Assembly (NCBI RefSeq): GCF_030812775.1
Contig: NZ_JAUSTI010000001.1
Span: forward strand, 594,975 to 658,974
Source of the DNA: Paenibacillus tundrae
GTDB taxonomy: Bacteria; Bacillota; Bacilli; Paenibacillales; Paenibacillaceae
Direction of reading: 5' to 3'
Length of the DNA stretch: 64,000 nt
Below the pieces are notes generated by a model. That model saw only the letters and a list, made by a program, of their open reading frames with translations, ran no database searches and was not told the DNA's origin. The position numbers and the translations under genes are program-made. This document shows, one piece after another, positions 8,398 through 17,157 of this stretch; within the stretch, counting starts at the first letter, position 1, and each line of letters opens with the position of its first letter.

Positions 8398-9022
8398 TTT
8401 AATCCGTAAATTAACCGATGTCTTCACGAAAAATCCAGACAGTAACATTGGCAAATTACTACGTATCGTGAGTGAGTCAATCAATGAATTGAAGTCAGAC
8501 CTGGAACAGATTGAACACTGGCGAGACATTGACGAGGCGAAGGGTACAACCTTGGATCTGATCGGCGGCAACGTTGGTCAGAAACGCGGGGCGGCATCCG
8601 ATGATGTGTATCGCATCATGATCAAGTCCAAAATTGCTCGTAATTTGAGCAAAGGGGACGTGAACACGATTATCCGGGTAATCGCTCTGGCCGTGGGTGC
8701 TAGTTACTCAGATATCAAAATCACTCAAAAGTTCCATGACCCACTAGACCCTGAACCGGCTGCAATATCGCTCATGCGTTTACCGCTTGAAAGGCTGGCT
8801 TCTTCCGGCATTGAGCTGAACCAGTTTGTACAGATCATAGCTAAAACGGTAGCGGCTGGCGTGAGTGTTCAGAGCGTTGAGCTTCAGGGCACGTTTGAGT
8901 TTGGCGGATTGCCAGAATCATACGACTCAGCAACGGGATTTGGTGACGTTAATGATGCAACAATCGGCGGGGATCTGGGCGCAGTGTATCAAGCGAGTAC
9001 CAATACAGATTTACCGATATAG
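8381..9022 (+). CDS. baseplate/fibre connector protein (XkdU/DUF2612-like)
   Basis: A 213-aa protein starting inside the end of the J-like gene (ATG 8381, GAGGTGA 7 nt upstream). Residues ~25-75 contain IEHWRDIDEAKGTTLDLIGGNVGQKRG, the common motif of tail fibre connector proteins that dock on the J wedge, followed by DDVYRIMIKSKIARNLSKGDVNTII. The C-terminal ~50 residues are Gly/Ser-rich. Placement between J and the fibre gene supports the role. Confidence 0.78.
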   Translation: MISATDLIRKLTDVFTKNPDSNIGKLLRIVSESINELKSDLEQIEHWRDIDEAKGTTLDLIGGNVGQKRGAASDDVYRIMIKSKIARNLSKGDVNTIIRVIALAVGASYSDIKITQKFHDPLDPEPAAISLMRLPLERLASSGIELNQFVQIIAKTVAAGVSVQSVELQGTFEFGGLPESYDSATGFGDVNDATIGGDLGAVYQASTNTDLPI

Positions 9023-9037
9023 GAAGGAGTTGTTTAT

Positions 9038-10168
9038 GTGGCATTTACACAAAAACTGCCTGAGTGGAATGCAACAGGCGTAGAGCCTTCATCCGTTCAG
9101 AAACAGACGGGATTTCAACCAGGTATGAAACCACCGGCTCAATGGTTCAACTGGCACTTAAACTGGAGTTACCTAGCGCTGAAGGAGCTGCAAGAAAAAG
9201 CGGCAGAGAAAAGCTATGTTGATACAGAATTTGAAACGATTAAAAACGATATTACTCAACTCCAAGAAGATGTCCAAAATGCTGACATCCCGGATGCTTC
9301 ACTAACCGAAAAAGGTAAGACACAGTTGTCAAGTGCAACGGATAGCGAGTTGGAAGATAGAGCGTCTACTCCAAAAGCTGTTAAAGCGGCATATGATCGT
9401 GGCAGTGAAGGAGTGACGGCAGCTCAAACAGCCCAGACCATCATCAACAATAGAGATGGATACGGAACAACCACCAATAGCGGAAATGCCTATGCTGTCA
9501 CTCTATCGCCTGCGCCTGGGGCATATGTGGATGGGTTAAGAATCACTATTAAAATTAACGCCACGAATACTGGGGCTGTGACAATCAATATTAATGGACT
9601 CGGGGCGAAGAGTGTTCTTAAGTCAAACGGTACTGCTATGACTGCAAATTCATTGCGGGCTAACTCGGTATATTCGCTGGTATACAATGGAACGGCTTTT
9701 ATCTTACAGGGTGAAGGGGGTGAGTATGGTACTGCGGTTGCTGGTGATGTCAGGGCGGGTAAGTCAATTGGCACAGATGCAGGATTAGTTACAGGCACAC
9801 TAGCTGAGAGGGCAACCACAAGCATAACGCCGAGTAATGCAGTTCAGAATTTTCCTGCTGGGATTTATCCTGCGTTTGCTGTTCAAGCGGCTCCTGTGCC
9901 TTCGATGAAGGTTTCATCCGGATTTGAAAGCATAAGCGTTCCCGTATCATCTACTGTAGCTATACCCAGGGTTCCTGGAACAAAAGTGTCCACTGAAATT
10001 TTAATATCTAATTATAGTCGTATAGTAACGTATTCTTCTGTTGCTGTTGATGTGGAAAATGATTGGACTGTAGCGGGACAGGGGGACGCAACTGATTTTA
10101 TTTTTACAGCAACTAATCGAGGAACTAATTCGAGATCGTTTACTACATCGAGAAGAGCGGGGTTTTAA
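9038..10168 (+). CDS. phage tail fibre protein
   Basis: A 376-aa receptor-binding fibre. The N-terminus (FTQKLPEWNATGVEPSSVQKQTGFQPGMKPPAQWFNW) is the conserved anchor of Firmicutes myovirus fibres. Residues ~85-120 carry a short fibre repeat of the type LTEKGKTQLSSATDSELEDRASTPKAVKAAYD. The middle is Thr/Asn/Gly-rich beta structure and the C-terminus ends GTNSRSFTTSRRAGF. Start GTG 9038 with AGGAAGGAG at 9022-9030. An ATG three bases upstream is in another frame. Confidence 0.85.
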   Translation: MAFTQKLPEWNATGVEPSSVQKQTGFQPGMKPPAQWFNWHLNWSYLALKELQEKAAEKSYVDTEFETIKNDITQLQEDVQNADIPDASLTEKGKTQLSSATDSELEDRASTPKAVKAAYDRGSEGVTAAQTAQTIINNRDGYGTTTNSGNAYAVTLSPAPGAYVDGLRITIKINATNTGAVTININGLGAKSVLKSNGTAMTANSLRANSVYSLVYNGTAFILQGEGGEYGTAVAGDVRAGKSIGTDAGLVTGTLAERATTSITPSNAVQNFPAGIYPAFAVQAAPVPSMKVSSGFESISVPVSSTVAIPRVPGTKVSTEILISNYSRIVTYSSVAVDVENDWTVAGQGDATDFIFTATNRGTNSRSFTTSRRAGF

Positions 10169-10170
10169 TT

Positions 10171-10434
10171 ATGAATGAGTTGGAACAGTATATATATGAT
10201 CATTATGACGTACAGGATATCAGTCCGGTGTTTGGGAAAGTAATCGTTTGGAACGAGTATATCCAAACTAGTTTTGAAGGTTTCAAGGATTTGTTTGGTG
10301 ATATTATCATGGCTGGAATTGAAGCTGGATTATCCTTTCAGGAAATCAGTCAAAAAATGGTTATCGAGTCGATCAAAATGAATTATGGTCTGACGGAAGT
10401 AATTATTCATAGTAGCGGCGTATCAATATTTTAA
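10171..10434 (+). CDS. small phage protein of unknown function after the fibre gene
   Basis: An 87-aa acidic, partly helical protein (MNELEQYIYDHYDVQDISPVFGKVI) starting 2 nt after the fibre stop and followed by a terminator. I do not recognise the family. Its position suggests a fibre assembly helper or an XkdX-like accessory, but nothing in the sequence proves this. No signal peptide or membrane segment is visible. Confidence 0.6.
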   Translation: MNELEQYIYDHYDVQDISPVFGKVIVWNEYIQTSFEGFKDLFGDIIMAGIEAGLSFQEISQKMVIESIKMNYGLTEVIIHSSGVSIF

Positions 10435-10448
10435 TTATTAGATGTATC

Positions 10449-10477
10449 AAGCCCTCTGGAGTGGTCAGGGGGCTTTT
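10449..10477 (+). terminator. terminator after tail fibre genes
   Basis: AAGCCCTC (10449-10456) pairs with GGGGGCTT (10468-10475), one G-T pair, followed by TTTTC. It separates the tail operon from the lysis genes. Confidence 0.6.
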
Positions 10478-10502
10478 CATATTGAGTTCAGGGGGAAATG
10501 AG

Positions 10503-10922
10503 TTGGAGACATTAGGTAAATGGATGGTGGCCGTAGTGGGTAGTGCAGCAACATATTTTTTTGGTGGTTGGTCTGGATTGCTTGGTGTGTTGCTGGTATT
10601 AATCATTTTTGATTATGTGACAGGCGTTGCAGCAGCCGGAGCAAGCGGAGAATTAAAAAGCAAAATTGGTATGATCGGGATTGCCCGGAAGGTGTTCATC
10701 TTTGCCATGGTCGCCGTGGGTCATTTGGTGGATGGCATCCTGGGAGATGGTCACTTATTCAGGGATACGGTCGCATATTTTTACATTGCAAACGAGCTAT
10801 TGTCGTTGATCGAAAACGGCGGCAAACTGGGCGCGCCAATTCCACCAGTAATCAAACAGGCGGTTGAGGTGCTAAAGGGCAAAGGCGGCAATAACGATAA
10901 AGGAGCTGGTACAAATGTTTAA
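10503..10922 (+). CDS. phage holin (toxin secretion/phage lysis holin family)
   Basis: A 139-aa small membrane protein that makes the lesion through which endolysin escapes or depolarises the membrane. From TTG 10503 (GGGGGA 6 nt upstream) it starts METLGKWMVAVVGSAATYFFGGWSG-like and continues LLGVLLVLIIFDYVTGVAAAG, the hallmark of the phage_holin_4 family, then KIGMIGIARKVFIFAMVAVGHLVD. Two or three hydrophobic segments and a charged C-terminus are visible. The frame is open from 10461, but that part lies in the terminator hairpin. It overlaps the lysozyme gene. Confidence 0.85.
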   Translation: METLGKWMVAVVGSAATYFFGGWSGLLGVLLVLIIFDYVTGVAAAGASGELKSKIGMIGIARKVFIFAMVAVGHLVDGILGDGHLFRDTVAYFYIANELLSLIENGGKLGAPIPPVIKQAVEVLKGKGGNNDKGAGTNV

Positions 10923-11538
10923 AATATCTAAGGTGGGCATTGATCTGATTAAATCTTTTGAAGGCTGCAAGTTGACTGCGTACAAGCCATACGCACATGA
11001 GGAATATTGGACAATCGGCTGGGGGCATTATGGGTCTGATGTAAAACCAGGACAAACAATTACTCAAGCACAGGCGGACGCTATGTTAATTTCAGATCTG
11101 GCTAGGTATGAAGCATACGTAAACAACCCGGTCTATGTACCTCTTACTAATAAGTTGAATCAGAACCAGTTCGATGCGCTGGTAAGCTTCTGTTACAACA
11201 CTGGTCAATCTAACCTGAAAAAGCTTTGCGTTGCGCCGCGTACACTGGCTCAAATTGCCGCAAAGATGCCAGAATATAATAAGGCAGGGGGTAAAGTGTC
11301 AAACGGACTGGTGAGGCGCAGGAAGGCCGAGGTTACTTTGTTCAACTCTCCTGTTAAGGAAACGCCTAGACCGGAGAACGAAGTAACTGCTTTAGTAAAC
11401 GGCAAGGAGATTGAGGGGGCTATACTTATCGGAGGCACAGTCTTGATACCCTTGAGAGCTGCGGGGAATAACATCCCAGGAGCTGAGGTCAAGTGGGATA
11501 AAGAAACGTTGACAGCAAGACTAGACACACCAAAATAA
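10915..11538 (+). CDS. GH24 phage lysozyme with C-terminal stalk-like domain
   Basis: A 207-aa endolysin. Residues 1-145 are a GH24 (T4 lysozyme/RrrD-like) muramidase: catalytic Glu in KSFEGCKLTAY, then WTIGWGHYG and FDALVSFCYNTG. Residues ~158-207 (EVTALVNGKEIEGAILIGGTVLIPLRAAGN, then AEVKWDKETLTARL) look like a copper-amine-oxidase-like stalk domain of the kind found in the host amidases at 17-20 kb, possibly a cell-wall targeting domain acquired from the host. AAGGAG at 10900-10905. It follows the holin with an 8-nt overlap. Confidence 0.88.
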   Translation: MFKISKVGIDLIKSFEGCKLTAYKPYAHEEYWTIGWGHYGSDVKPGQTITQAQADAMLISDLARYEAYVNNPVYVPLTNKLNQNQFDALVSFCYNTGQSNLKKLCVAPRTLAQIAAKMPEYNKAGGKVSNGLVRRRKAEVTLFNSPVKETPRPENEVTALVNGKEIEGAILIGGTVLIPLRAAGNNIPGAEVKWDKETLTARLDTPK

Positions 11539-11557
11539 TCCCAATCGCTTGGTAATA

Positions 11558-11603
11558 CAAAAGCCCTACCAGCTACGATGCTGATAGGGCTTTATTTTTA
11601 TTT
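11558..11603 (+). terminator. terminator after lysozyme
   Basis: AAAGCCCTA...CAGC (from 11560) pairs with GCTG...TAGGGCTTT (to 11593) and is followed by a T-rich run. It closes the phage late operon and may also act on the minus-strand gene ending at 11614. Confidence 0.75.
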
Positions 11604-11636
11604 AAACATCTTTTTATTTAAACATCTTTTTAATTA
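11594..11636. repeat. tandem direct repeat ATTTAAACATCTTTTT
   Basis: Two adjacent copies of a 16-bp unit (ATTTAAACATCTTTTT) follow the lysozyme terminator. The second overlaps the end of the small minus-strand gene, whose last codons encode FK. Probably a local duplication. Confidence 0.6.
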
Positions 11637-11817
11637 AACTAGTGAGACTGAACGTTGTTTTATTGTACACCTTGTTGTATAAAGCTCGTTTCGGATTACG
11701 GAGCCATCCATAACCTCTCGGCATTTTCAGCCCTGATCGGTGTACGATTTGACGCTTAATGCTTGTGCGAGCTGACAGGCGCTTTTTTAGACTAGACTTC
11801 CGTAATCCGATTTTCAT
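11614..11817 (-). CDS. small basic protein, conserved prophage-edge type
   Basis: A 67-aa highly basic protein (KIGLRKSSLKKRLSARTSIKR, then PRGYGWLRNPKRALYNKVYNKTT). Similar short Arg/Lys-rich proteins with the PRGYGWLRNPK pattern are common next to mobile elements in Firmicutes, with no known function. GGAGGT lies 8 nt before its ATG. It faces the lysozyme gene and is followed by the Ltp lipoprotein gene upstream on the same strand. Confidence 0.6.
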   Translation of the reverse strand: MKIGLRKSSLKKRLSARTSIKRQIVHRSGLKMPRGYGWLRNPKRALYNKVYNKTTFSLTSLIKKMFK

Positions 11818-11835
11818 TAGAGGCTACCTCCGATA

Positions 11836-12342
11836 TTACTTAAGATTGTCTACTGCGTATTGCGCTTCTTCTGCGGTGAACTTCTCTCCATACTCAGATG
11901 TTAATTGATCATAGATTCCCGAATCTGACATGTTCATAGTCTCTGCATAGTTTTGTGCGGCTTTCAAAGCATTCTCATTCCAGTCAGCCACAATGTTATC
12001 AATTGCATATTGAGCAGCTTCATCGGGGAACCCTTCTCCATACTCAGATGTTAACTGATCATATATGCCTGCCTTGGACATGTGCATAGTTTCAGAGTAT
12101 GATTCTGCGGATCTCAATGCGGCTTTATATTCCCGTGGAACGTTATCTTCTTCCTTCTCGACTACTTCTTCAGCTTTAACTTCTTCTTTCTGTGTTTCTT
12201 CTGTCGATGCTGCTACTGTTTCTGTTGCTGGAGCTTCAGCTTTAGTTTCTGTAGTAGATGATGTACTTGCTGTTTCCGTTCCACAAGCTGACAAGGCTGC
12301 TGCAAGCATTAGAGCGGATAGTAATAGCATTGCTTTTCTCAA
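11836..12342 (-). CDS. Ltp-type superinfection-exclusion lipoprotein
   Basis: A 168-aa lipoprotein. It has a signal peptide MRKAMLLLSALMLAAALSAC with lipobox LSAC (Cys20), a Thr/Glu/Ala-rich linker (~21-70), and two copies of a ~45-residue helical repeat (ALRSAESYSETMHMSKAGIYDQLTSEYG and ALKAAQNYAETMNMSDSGIYDQLTSEYG) each ending EEAQYA-DN-like. This is the host cell surface-exposed lipoprotein/Ltp repeat of Streptococcus prophage TP-J34, where the protein blocks DNA entry of related phages. Adjacent to the prophage lysis genes and in the opposite direction, as expected for a lysogenic-expression gene. Confidence 0.85.
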   Translation of the reverse strand: MRKAMLLLSALMLAAALSACGTETASTSSTTETKAEAPATETVAASTEETQKEEVKAEEVVEKEEDNVPREYKAALRSAESYSETMHMSKAGIYDQLTSEYGEGFPDEAAQYAIDNIVADWNENALKAAQNYAETMNMSDSGIYDQLTSEYGEKFTAEEAQYAVDNLK

Positions 12343-12417
12343 GGTAATTCCTCCTATGTATTAGATAGAAATAGTCTATCAGACCTAGGAAGATGTTTCT
12401 AGATTTATTTGAAACAA

Positions 12418-12446
12418 TTTACAAAAATGTCGATTTGGGTTACTAT
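12418..12446 (+). promoter_or_regulatory. sigma-A-like promoter upstream of a short terminated unit
   Basis: TTTACA (12418-12423), 17-nt spacer, TACTAT (12441-12446). A terminator follows at 12476-12518, so the transcript would be about 65 nt unless read through. Confidence 0.55.
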
Positions 12447-12452
12447 GAAACT

Positions 12453-12520
12453 ATAAATCCGAAAGAATCGGTGAAAAGGGCGTTGCTAGCATTTTGCTGG
12501 TAGTGCCCTTTTTTTTTGCA
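12453..12520 (+). ncRNA. putative small RNA or attenuator leader
   Basis: No gene lies upstream on this strand, yet a promoter-like site (12418-12446) is followed by a small hairpin (CCGA-AAGAA-TCGG) and a 16-bp stem with wobble pairs from AAGGGC to GCCCTT ending in nine Ts. This is a complete transcription unit of about 65 nt or the attenuated leader of the HTH gene at 12581. No protein-coding frame is apparent. Confidence 0.45.
12476..12518 (+). terminator. strong intrinsic terminator upstream of the HTH gene
   Basis: A stem from AAGGGC (12476-12481) with inner GCTAGCA/TGCTGGT to GCCCTT, then T9. It lies 60 nt before the HTH gene and after the promoter-like site. Confidence 0.75.
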
Positions 12521-12580
12521 TAAATTAATTGAATAAGGAGAAGATAGTTACAGTGATAGAGAAAAGGGGAGGTACATAAA

Positions 12581-12934
12581 ATGAAAGATAAAGATCAATT
12601 CGTTGATCAATTGATGCAATTAATAGAGAAATACATAGATGAGCAAGCAGAGGTACGTTTTAAAAAAGAGATGATTTCCTTAGCAGTTAATCCGCCAGAG
12701 AGAAATGATTCAGGAGTGAATACAAGTACAGCTCTACAAGAATTACCTGAAATACTGAGCGCTCAACATATAGCGGATTATCTGAGTATTTCACGTAAGA
12801 AAGTATATGAATTGTTTCAGAGAAATAACTCTAATGGCGGTATCCCTAACTTCTCCATTGGAGCAACAAGGAGGGTAGATAAAATTGATTTGCTAAAATG
12901 GATTGAAAAATTGAAAACAGAAACGACACTATAA
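12581..12934 (+). CDS. excisionase-like helix-turn-helix DNA-binding protein
   Basis: A 117-aa protein. Residues 1-55 are charged and helical. Residues ~60-112 (LPEILSAQHIADYLSISRKK, then VYELFQRN and RRVDKIDLLKWIEKLK) form the MerR-like winged HTH of excisionase-family proteins (HTH_17). GGGGAGG precedes the ATG. It could be a regulator or recombination directionality factor of the prophage, but excisionases are usually shorter and near the integrase, which is not here. It lies in an AT-rich accessory segment. Confidence 0.75.
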   Translation: MKDKDQFVDQLMQLIEKYIDEQAEVRFKKEMISLAVNPPERNDSGVNTSTALQELPEILSAQHIADYLSISRKKVYELFQRNNSNGGIPNFSIGATRRVDKIDLLKWIEKLKTETTL

Positions 12935-12997
12935 AGCTTTTTAAGAACCTGTTAAGTTCAAATAAACGAAAAAAACTTTATGGCAGGAGGATTTTGA

Positions 12998-13723
12998 ATG
13001 GAGTACATCCTTCGTGAAACTGATATTTTTGATCCAAAACTTGCTGATAAATTTTATGATTTGTTTAAAGATGATCTAGAGCTGTTTGAGGATGATAAAT
13101 ATTACAATCTCACTGTAAGTTTCCATGTGAATTCGAATGACCATTTAACTAGCTTTATGAAATTCGAACTACCTCCTCTAGAAAAGAAAATCACCAGAAA
13201 GAATAGTGACTACGAGAAGGAAAAAAAATATGATGTATTGAGTTATCAATTAAAAGAACTTGAGGATATTTTGGTTATTAATGATATTAAATTCCATATG
13301 TCCACGATTCAAGGTGAAGAGTTAGAATTCACAGATAACATTAAGATAGTGATATTAGAAAATGAGCCAAAGAACAACACTAACAAGAACGGTAAGAAGA
13401 AACTTTGGATATGTCGCTCAATCATGCCTAGCAGGCCTTATACAACTAGTCTAATCAATGATTTCTATGCGAAAAGAATGAATAAACTGTATCATAGATT
13501 CTTTAGTATAATAAAAGATAAAAAAATTATCTCTGAGATTTTAGAAGTTGAAGAAACACAAGATATTAATTTGCTTTTTAAAGCATTCATTGAACAATAT
13601 GGCGATTTGTGGATGACAACAGAAGAAAGAGAAAAAGAATTAATCAATAAATTGAAAAACAGATGCTTAGAAGTTTTACAAAAATATATAGATGAAGAAC
13701 AGAAACAAAATGATGATATTTAA
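12998..13723 (+). CDS. protein of unknown function at prophage edge
   Basis: A 241-aa charged, probably soluble protein (many Asp, Lys, Glu). It contains the segments FYDLFKDDLELFEDDKYYNLTV, LKELEDILVINDIKFHM and a coiled-coil-like C-terminus (EEREKELINKLKNRCLEVLQKYIDEEQKQND). No signal peptide, membrane segment or known catalytic motif is visible. AGGAGG 7 nt before ATG shows it is expressed. Base composition is clearly more AT-rich than the tail genes. Its place downstream of the HTH gene and next to Ltp suggests a moron or defence gene, but that is inference. Confidence 0.65.
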   Translation: MEYILRETDIFDPKLADKFYDLFKDDLELFEDDKYYNLTVSFHVNSNDHLTSFMKFELPPLEKKITRKNSDYEKEKKYDVLSYQLKELEDILVINDIKFHMSTIQGEELEFTDNIKIVILENEPKNNTNKNGKKKLWICRSIMPSRPYTTSLINDFYAKRMNKLYHRFFSIIKDKKIISEILEVEETQDINLLFKAFIEQYGDLWMTTEEREKELINKLKNRCLEVLQKYIDEEQKQNDDI

Positions 13724-13743
13724 CTGAGTAATGATTTAATGTA

Positions 13744-13782
13744 GACACCCCTATATCTTAGATGTGGGGTGTCTCTTATTTA
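13744..13782 (+). terminator. terminator after the unknown 241-aa gene
   Basis: GACACCCC (13744-13751) and GGGGTGTC (13766-13773) form a perfect 8-bp stem, followed by TCTTATTTATTT. The T-run is interrupted. Confidence 0.6.
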
Positions 13783-14064
13783 TTTCTGTCGCCACTAAGC
13801 GAACCTATTTGGGGACGGATTGGGGACTAAATGTACATTAAAGGACAATTTTTTCCCTTATACCACCTCATTCCCCAAAGTGATAAACATCTATAGACCA
13901 ATATTTGTACGTATTTGCCCCAAACCACCCTATAGGATAAAGCTATTACATCTATAGATATTATATCTTGGAACAATGAAGGGACGAGTGATATATTTAT
14001 GTCATTCAAGAGCTTCACTGATGTGAACGAAACAAGAGGCTCTTCCAAGGAACGAACTTATAAT
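13783..14064. other. non-coding stretch between accessory region and leuC
   Basis: This 280-bp stretch should hold the prophage-chromosome border and the leuC promoter. It contains GGGGACGGATTGGGGAC (two GGGGAC copies, 13811-13827) and two copies of ACATCTATAGA (13887-13897 and 13948-13958), each with the palindrome TCTATAGA, plus CCTATAGG between them. A hairpin AAGAGC...GCTCTT lies at about 14007-14044. I could not recognise a T-box or a convincing -35/-10 pair. Confidence 0.4.
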
Positions 14065-14076
14065 GAGGTGAAAATG

Positions 14077-15498
<1,422 letters not shown>

Positions 15499-15528
15499 TT
15501 GTAACGAACAGAAGGGAGAACGGATCAC

Positions 15529-16131
15529 ATGGAAGCTTTCAAAACACTGCAAGGCATCGTTGCACCGGTTGACCGGGTCAATGTAGATACAGACGCAATT
15601 ATTCCTAAACAATTTTTGAAACGGATTGAACGCACTGGCTTTGGACAATTTTTGTTCTACGAATGGCGTTTTGACGAAGAGGGTAACAATAATCCTTCTT
15701 TCGAAATGAACAAATCACGTTATGAAGGGGCATCAGTTCTGATCTCTCGTGCTAACTTTGGTTGTGGATCTTCTCGTGAGCACGCACCATGGGCAATCAT
15801 GGACTACGGATTCCGTTGTGTGATTGCACCATCTTTTGCGGATATCTTCTATAATAACTGCTTCAAGAACGGAATTTTGCCAATCAAGTTGTCAGAAGAA
15901 CAGGTAGAAGACCTGTTCCAACGAACTGCAACTCATGATGGCTACGAATTGAATGTGAATCTGGAGAACAAAACGATTACAGATGCACACGGGTTACGTA
16001 TTGAGTTTGACCTGGATGAGCACCGTCGTCAGTTCCTATTGCAAGGACTGGATGATATCGGTTTGACACTTCAACATGACGATGAAATCACAGCATATGA
16101 GCAACGCCATGCGGCAAAATTGTTTGGTTAA
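15529..16131 (+). CDS. leuD: 3-isopropylmalate dehydratase small subunit
   Basis: A 200-aa LeuD, swivelling-domain partner of LeuC. Diagnostic segments are [23 protein letters not shown] (residues ~18-40), [17 protein letters not shown] (substrate-loop region, ~83-98) and [28 protein letters not shown] precedes the ATG. It is the last gene of the leuCD unit, followed by a strong terminator. leuA and leuB are not in the window. Confidence 0.97.
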   Translation: MEAFKTLQGIVAPVDRVNVDTDAIIPKQFLKRIERTGFGQFLFYEWRFDEEGNNNPSFEMNKSRYEGASVLISRANFGCGSSREHAPWAIMDYGFRCVIAPSFADIFYNNCFKNGILPIKLSEEQVEDLFQRTATHDGYELNVNLENKTITDAHGLRIEFDLDEHRRQFLLQGLDDIGLTLQHDDEITAYEQRHAAKLFG

Positions 16132-16153
16132 TTGCTAAAATAATAAGAGTAAT

Positions 16154-16210
16154 AAGCTTCTGAATCACAGTATGAACCTAGTTCCTTTCTGTGATTCAGA
16201 AGCTTTTTTC
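16154..16210 (+). terminator. terminator after leuD
   Basis: A perfect 17-bp stem, AAGCTTCTGAATCACAG (16154-16170) with its complement at 16189-16205, followed by six Ts. Because the 5' arm is not preceded by a long A-run, it mainly serves the leuD direction. Confidence 0.88.
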
Positions 16211-16255
16211 ATTTCACCATATGTTGAACGATTGCTACGATCATTCATTGAGCTC

Positions 16256-16825
16256 TTATACGTAAAATGCGGAGTCTTTCTTGGCCGAATATTGTAACAC
16301 AAATGCTGCACCACAGTTCATTGCTCTCGATGCGATTTTAATCTGAGTATGATCCAATCTTGTTTCCCTAAGTACACGCTTGACGGCTTGAATGCCGAGC
16401 TTCTCATCTACAACATGGCAGTATATGTTCAAGGCGTATTGTGTTACCGGCTTGCTGGTCTTGCCCATATCGAAGCCGTCTACGAATCCTAGACCTCTCC
16501 AGCCCAGCTCACTTGATAATGCCTCCGTTGCTTTCTCCTTAAGCCATAGATCACGTTTGCTTCCTGATATGCTCTTCATCGGATATTGGATGAGTAAGAT
16601 GACAACCTCTTGTTTGGAAGCTTCTTCATAGCATTGACTAGTGTAACGTGATAGAAAATTACGTTTGAATTCGTCTTCATTTTGATATTCGCCAGGAAAA
16701 TCAATTCGACTTGCCGTACCTAATGCACCAACAGTTCCAACATGTTCAACCAGCTGATCATCTTCGATCCAGTATTCTGCATACAGTAGTTTACCATCGG
16801 GGTTCTTCTTATATAAAGTAAACAC
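16256..16825 (-). CDS. hypothetical protein with WGR-like N-terminus
   Basis: A 189-aa soluble protein. Residues 1-45 (MFTLYKKNPDGKLLYAEYWI, then LVEHVGTVGALGT) recall the WGR fold (Tyr-rich strand, then a G-x-V/I-G-T turn), but the WGR triplet itself is not conserved. Residues ~90-185 contain WRGLGFVDGFDMGKTSKPVTQYALNIYCHVVDEKLGIQAVKRVLR. No catalytic motif is recognised. Start GTG 16825 has GGAGGT 5 nt upstream. A monocistronic minus-strand gene. Confidence 0.65.
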   Translation of the reverse strand: MFTLYKKNPDGKLLYAEYWIEDDQLVEHVGTVGALGTASRIDFPGEYQNEDEFKRNFLSRYTSQCYEEASKQEVVILLIQYPMKSISGSKRDLWLKEKATEALSSELGWRGLGFVDGFDMGKTSKPVTQYALNIYCHVVDEKLGIQAVKRVLRETRLDHTQIKIASRAMNCGAAFVLQYSAKKDSAFYV

Positions 16826-17157
16826 GCCATACCTCCATTTGGATAGATTGTAATAACATAGTCCTCGTGTCCTATTTAAAGTTCCATAATATGTATAATC
16901 AAAGTTACCTTATTGAAAGAGCTAACGTCAATATAAACACGATGAATAGATTCTACATTCACAGATAGATAACATCTACCGATGTTTATTCTTTTTCGCC
17001 ATATTTCCGACCAATTATGACAACGTTGTAACCGGAATGTGACAGGATATCTGATAAACTGGTTAGTAGATTATGGAAAGCTACATAGCGTTAGACATGT
17101 GTTTATAACTAAGAGTTAAATAGAGTCACAACAGACCAACAGAATGGTGGATGATGT
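16826..17157. other. intergenic region between divergent genes
   Basis: 332 bp. On the minus strand TTGATT (16897-16902) and TTAAAT (16874-16879) with 17-nt spacing are a possible promoter for the WGR-like gene. For the plus-strand amidase, a TGTAAC at about 17028 has the AAC of an ECF-type -35, but the matching -10 (ATCT instead of CGTC) is poor. Nothing else recognised. Confidence 0.35.

Noticed and set aside
1..11538. R-type bacteriocin (tailocin) interpretation of the tail module
   Set aside because: Tail and lysis genes alone cannot decide; head genes would lie outside the window, so I keep prophage or prophage-derived.
13861..14076. T-box or leucine riboswitch upstream of leuC
   Set aside because: No AGGGTGGNACC box, no leader terminator and no stem I elements were found.
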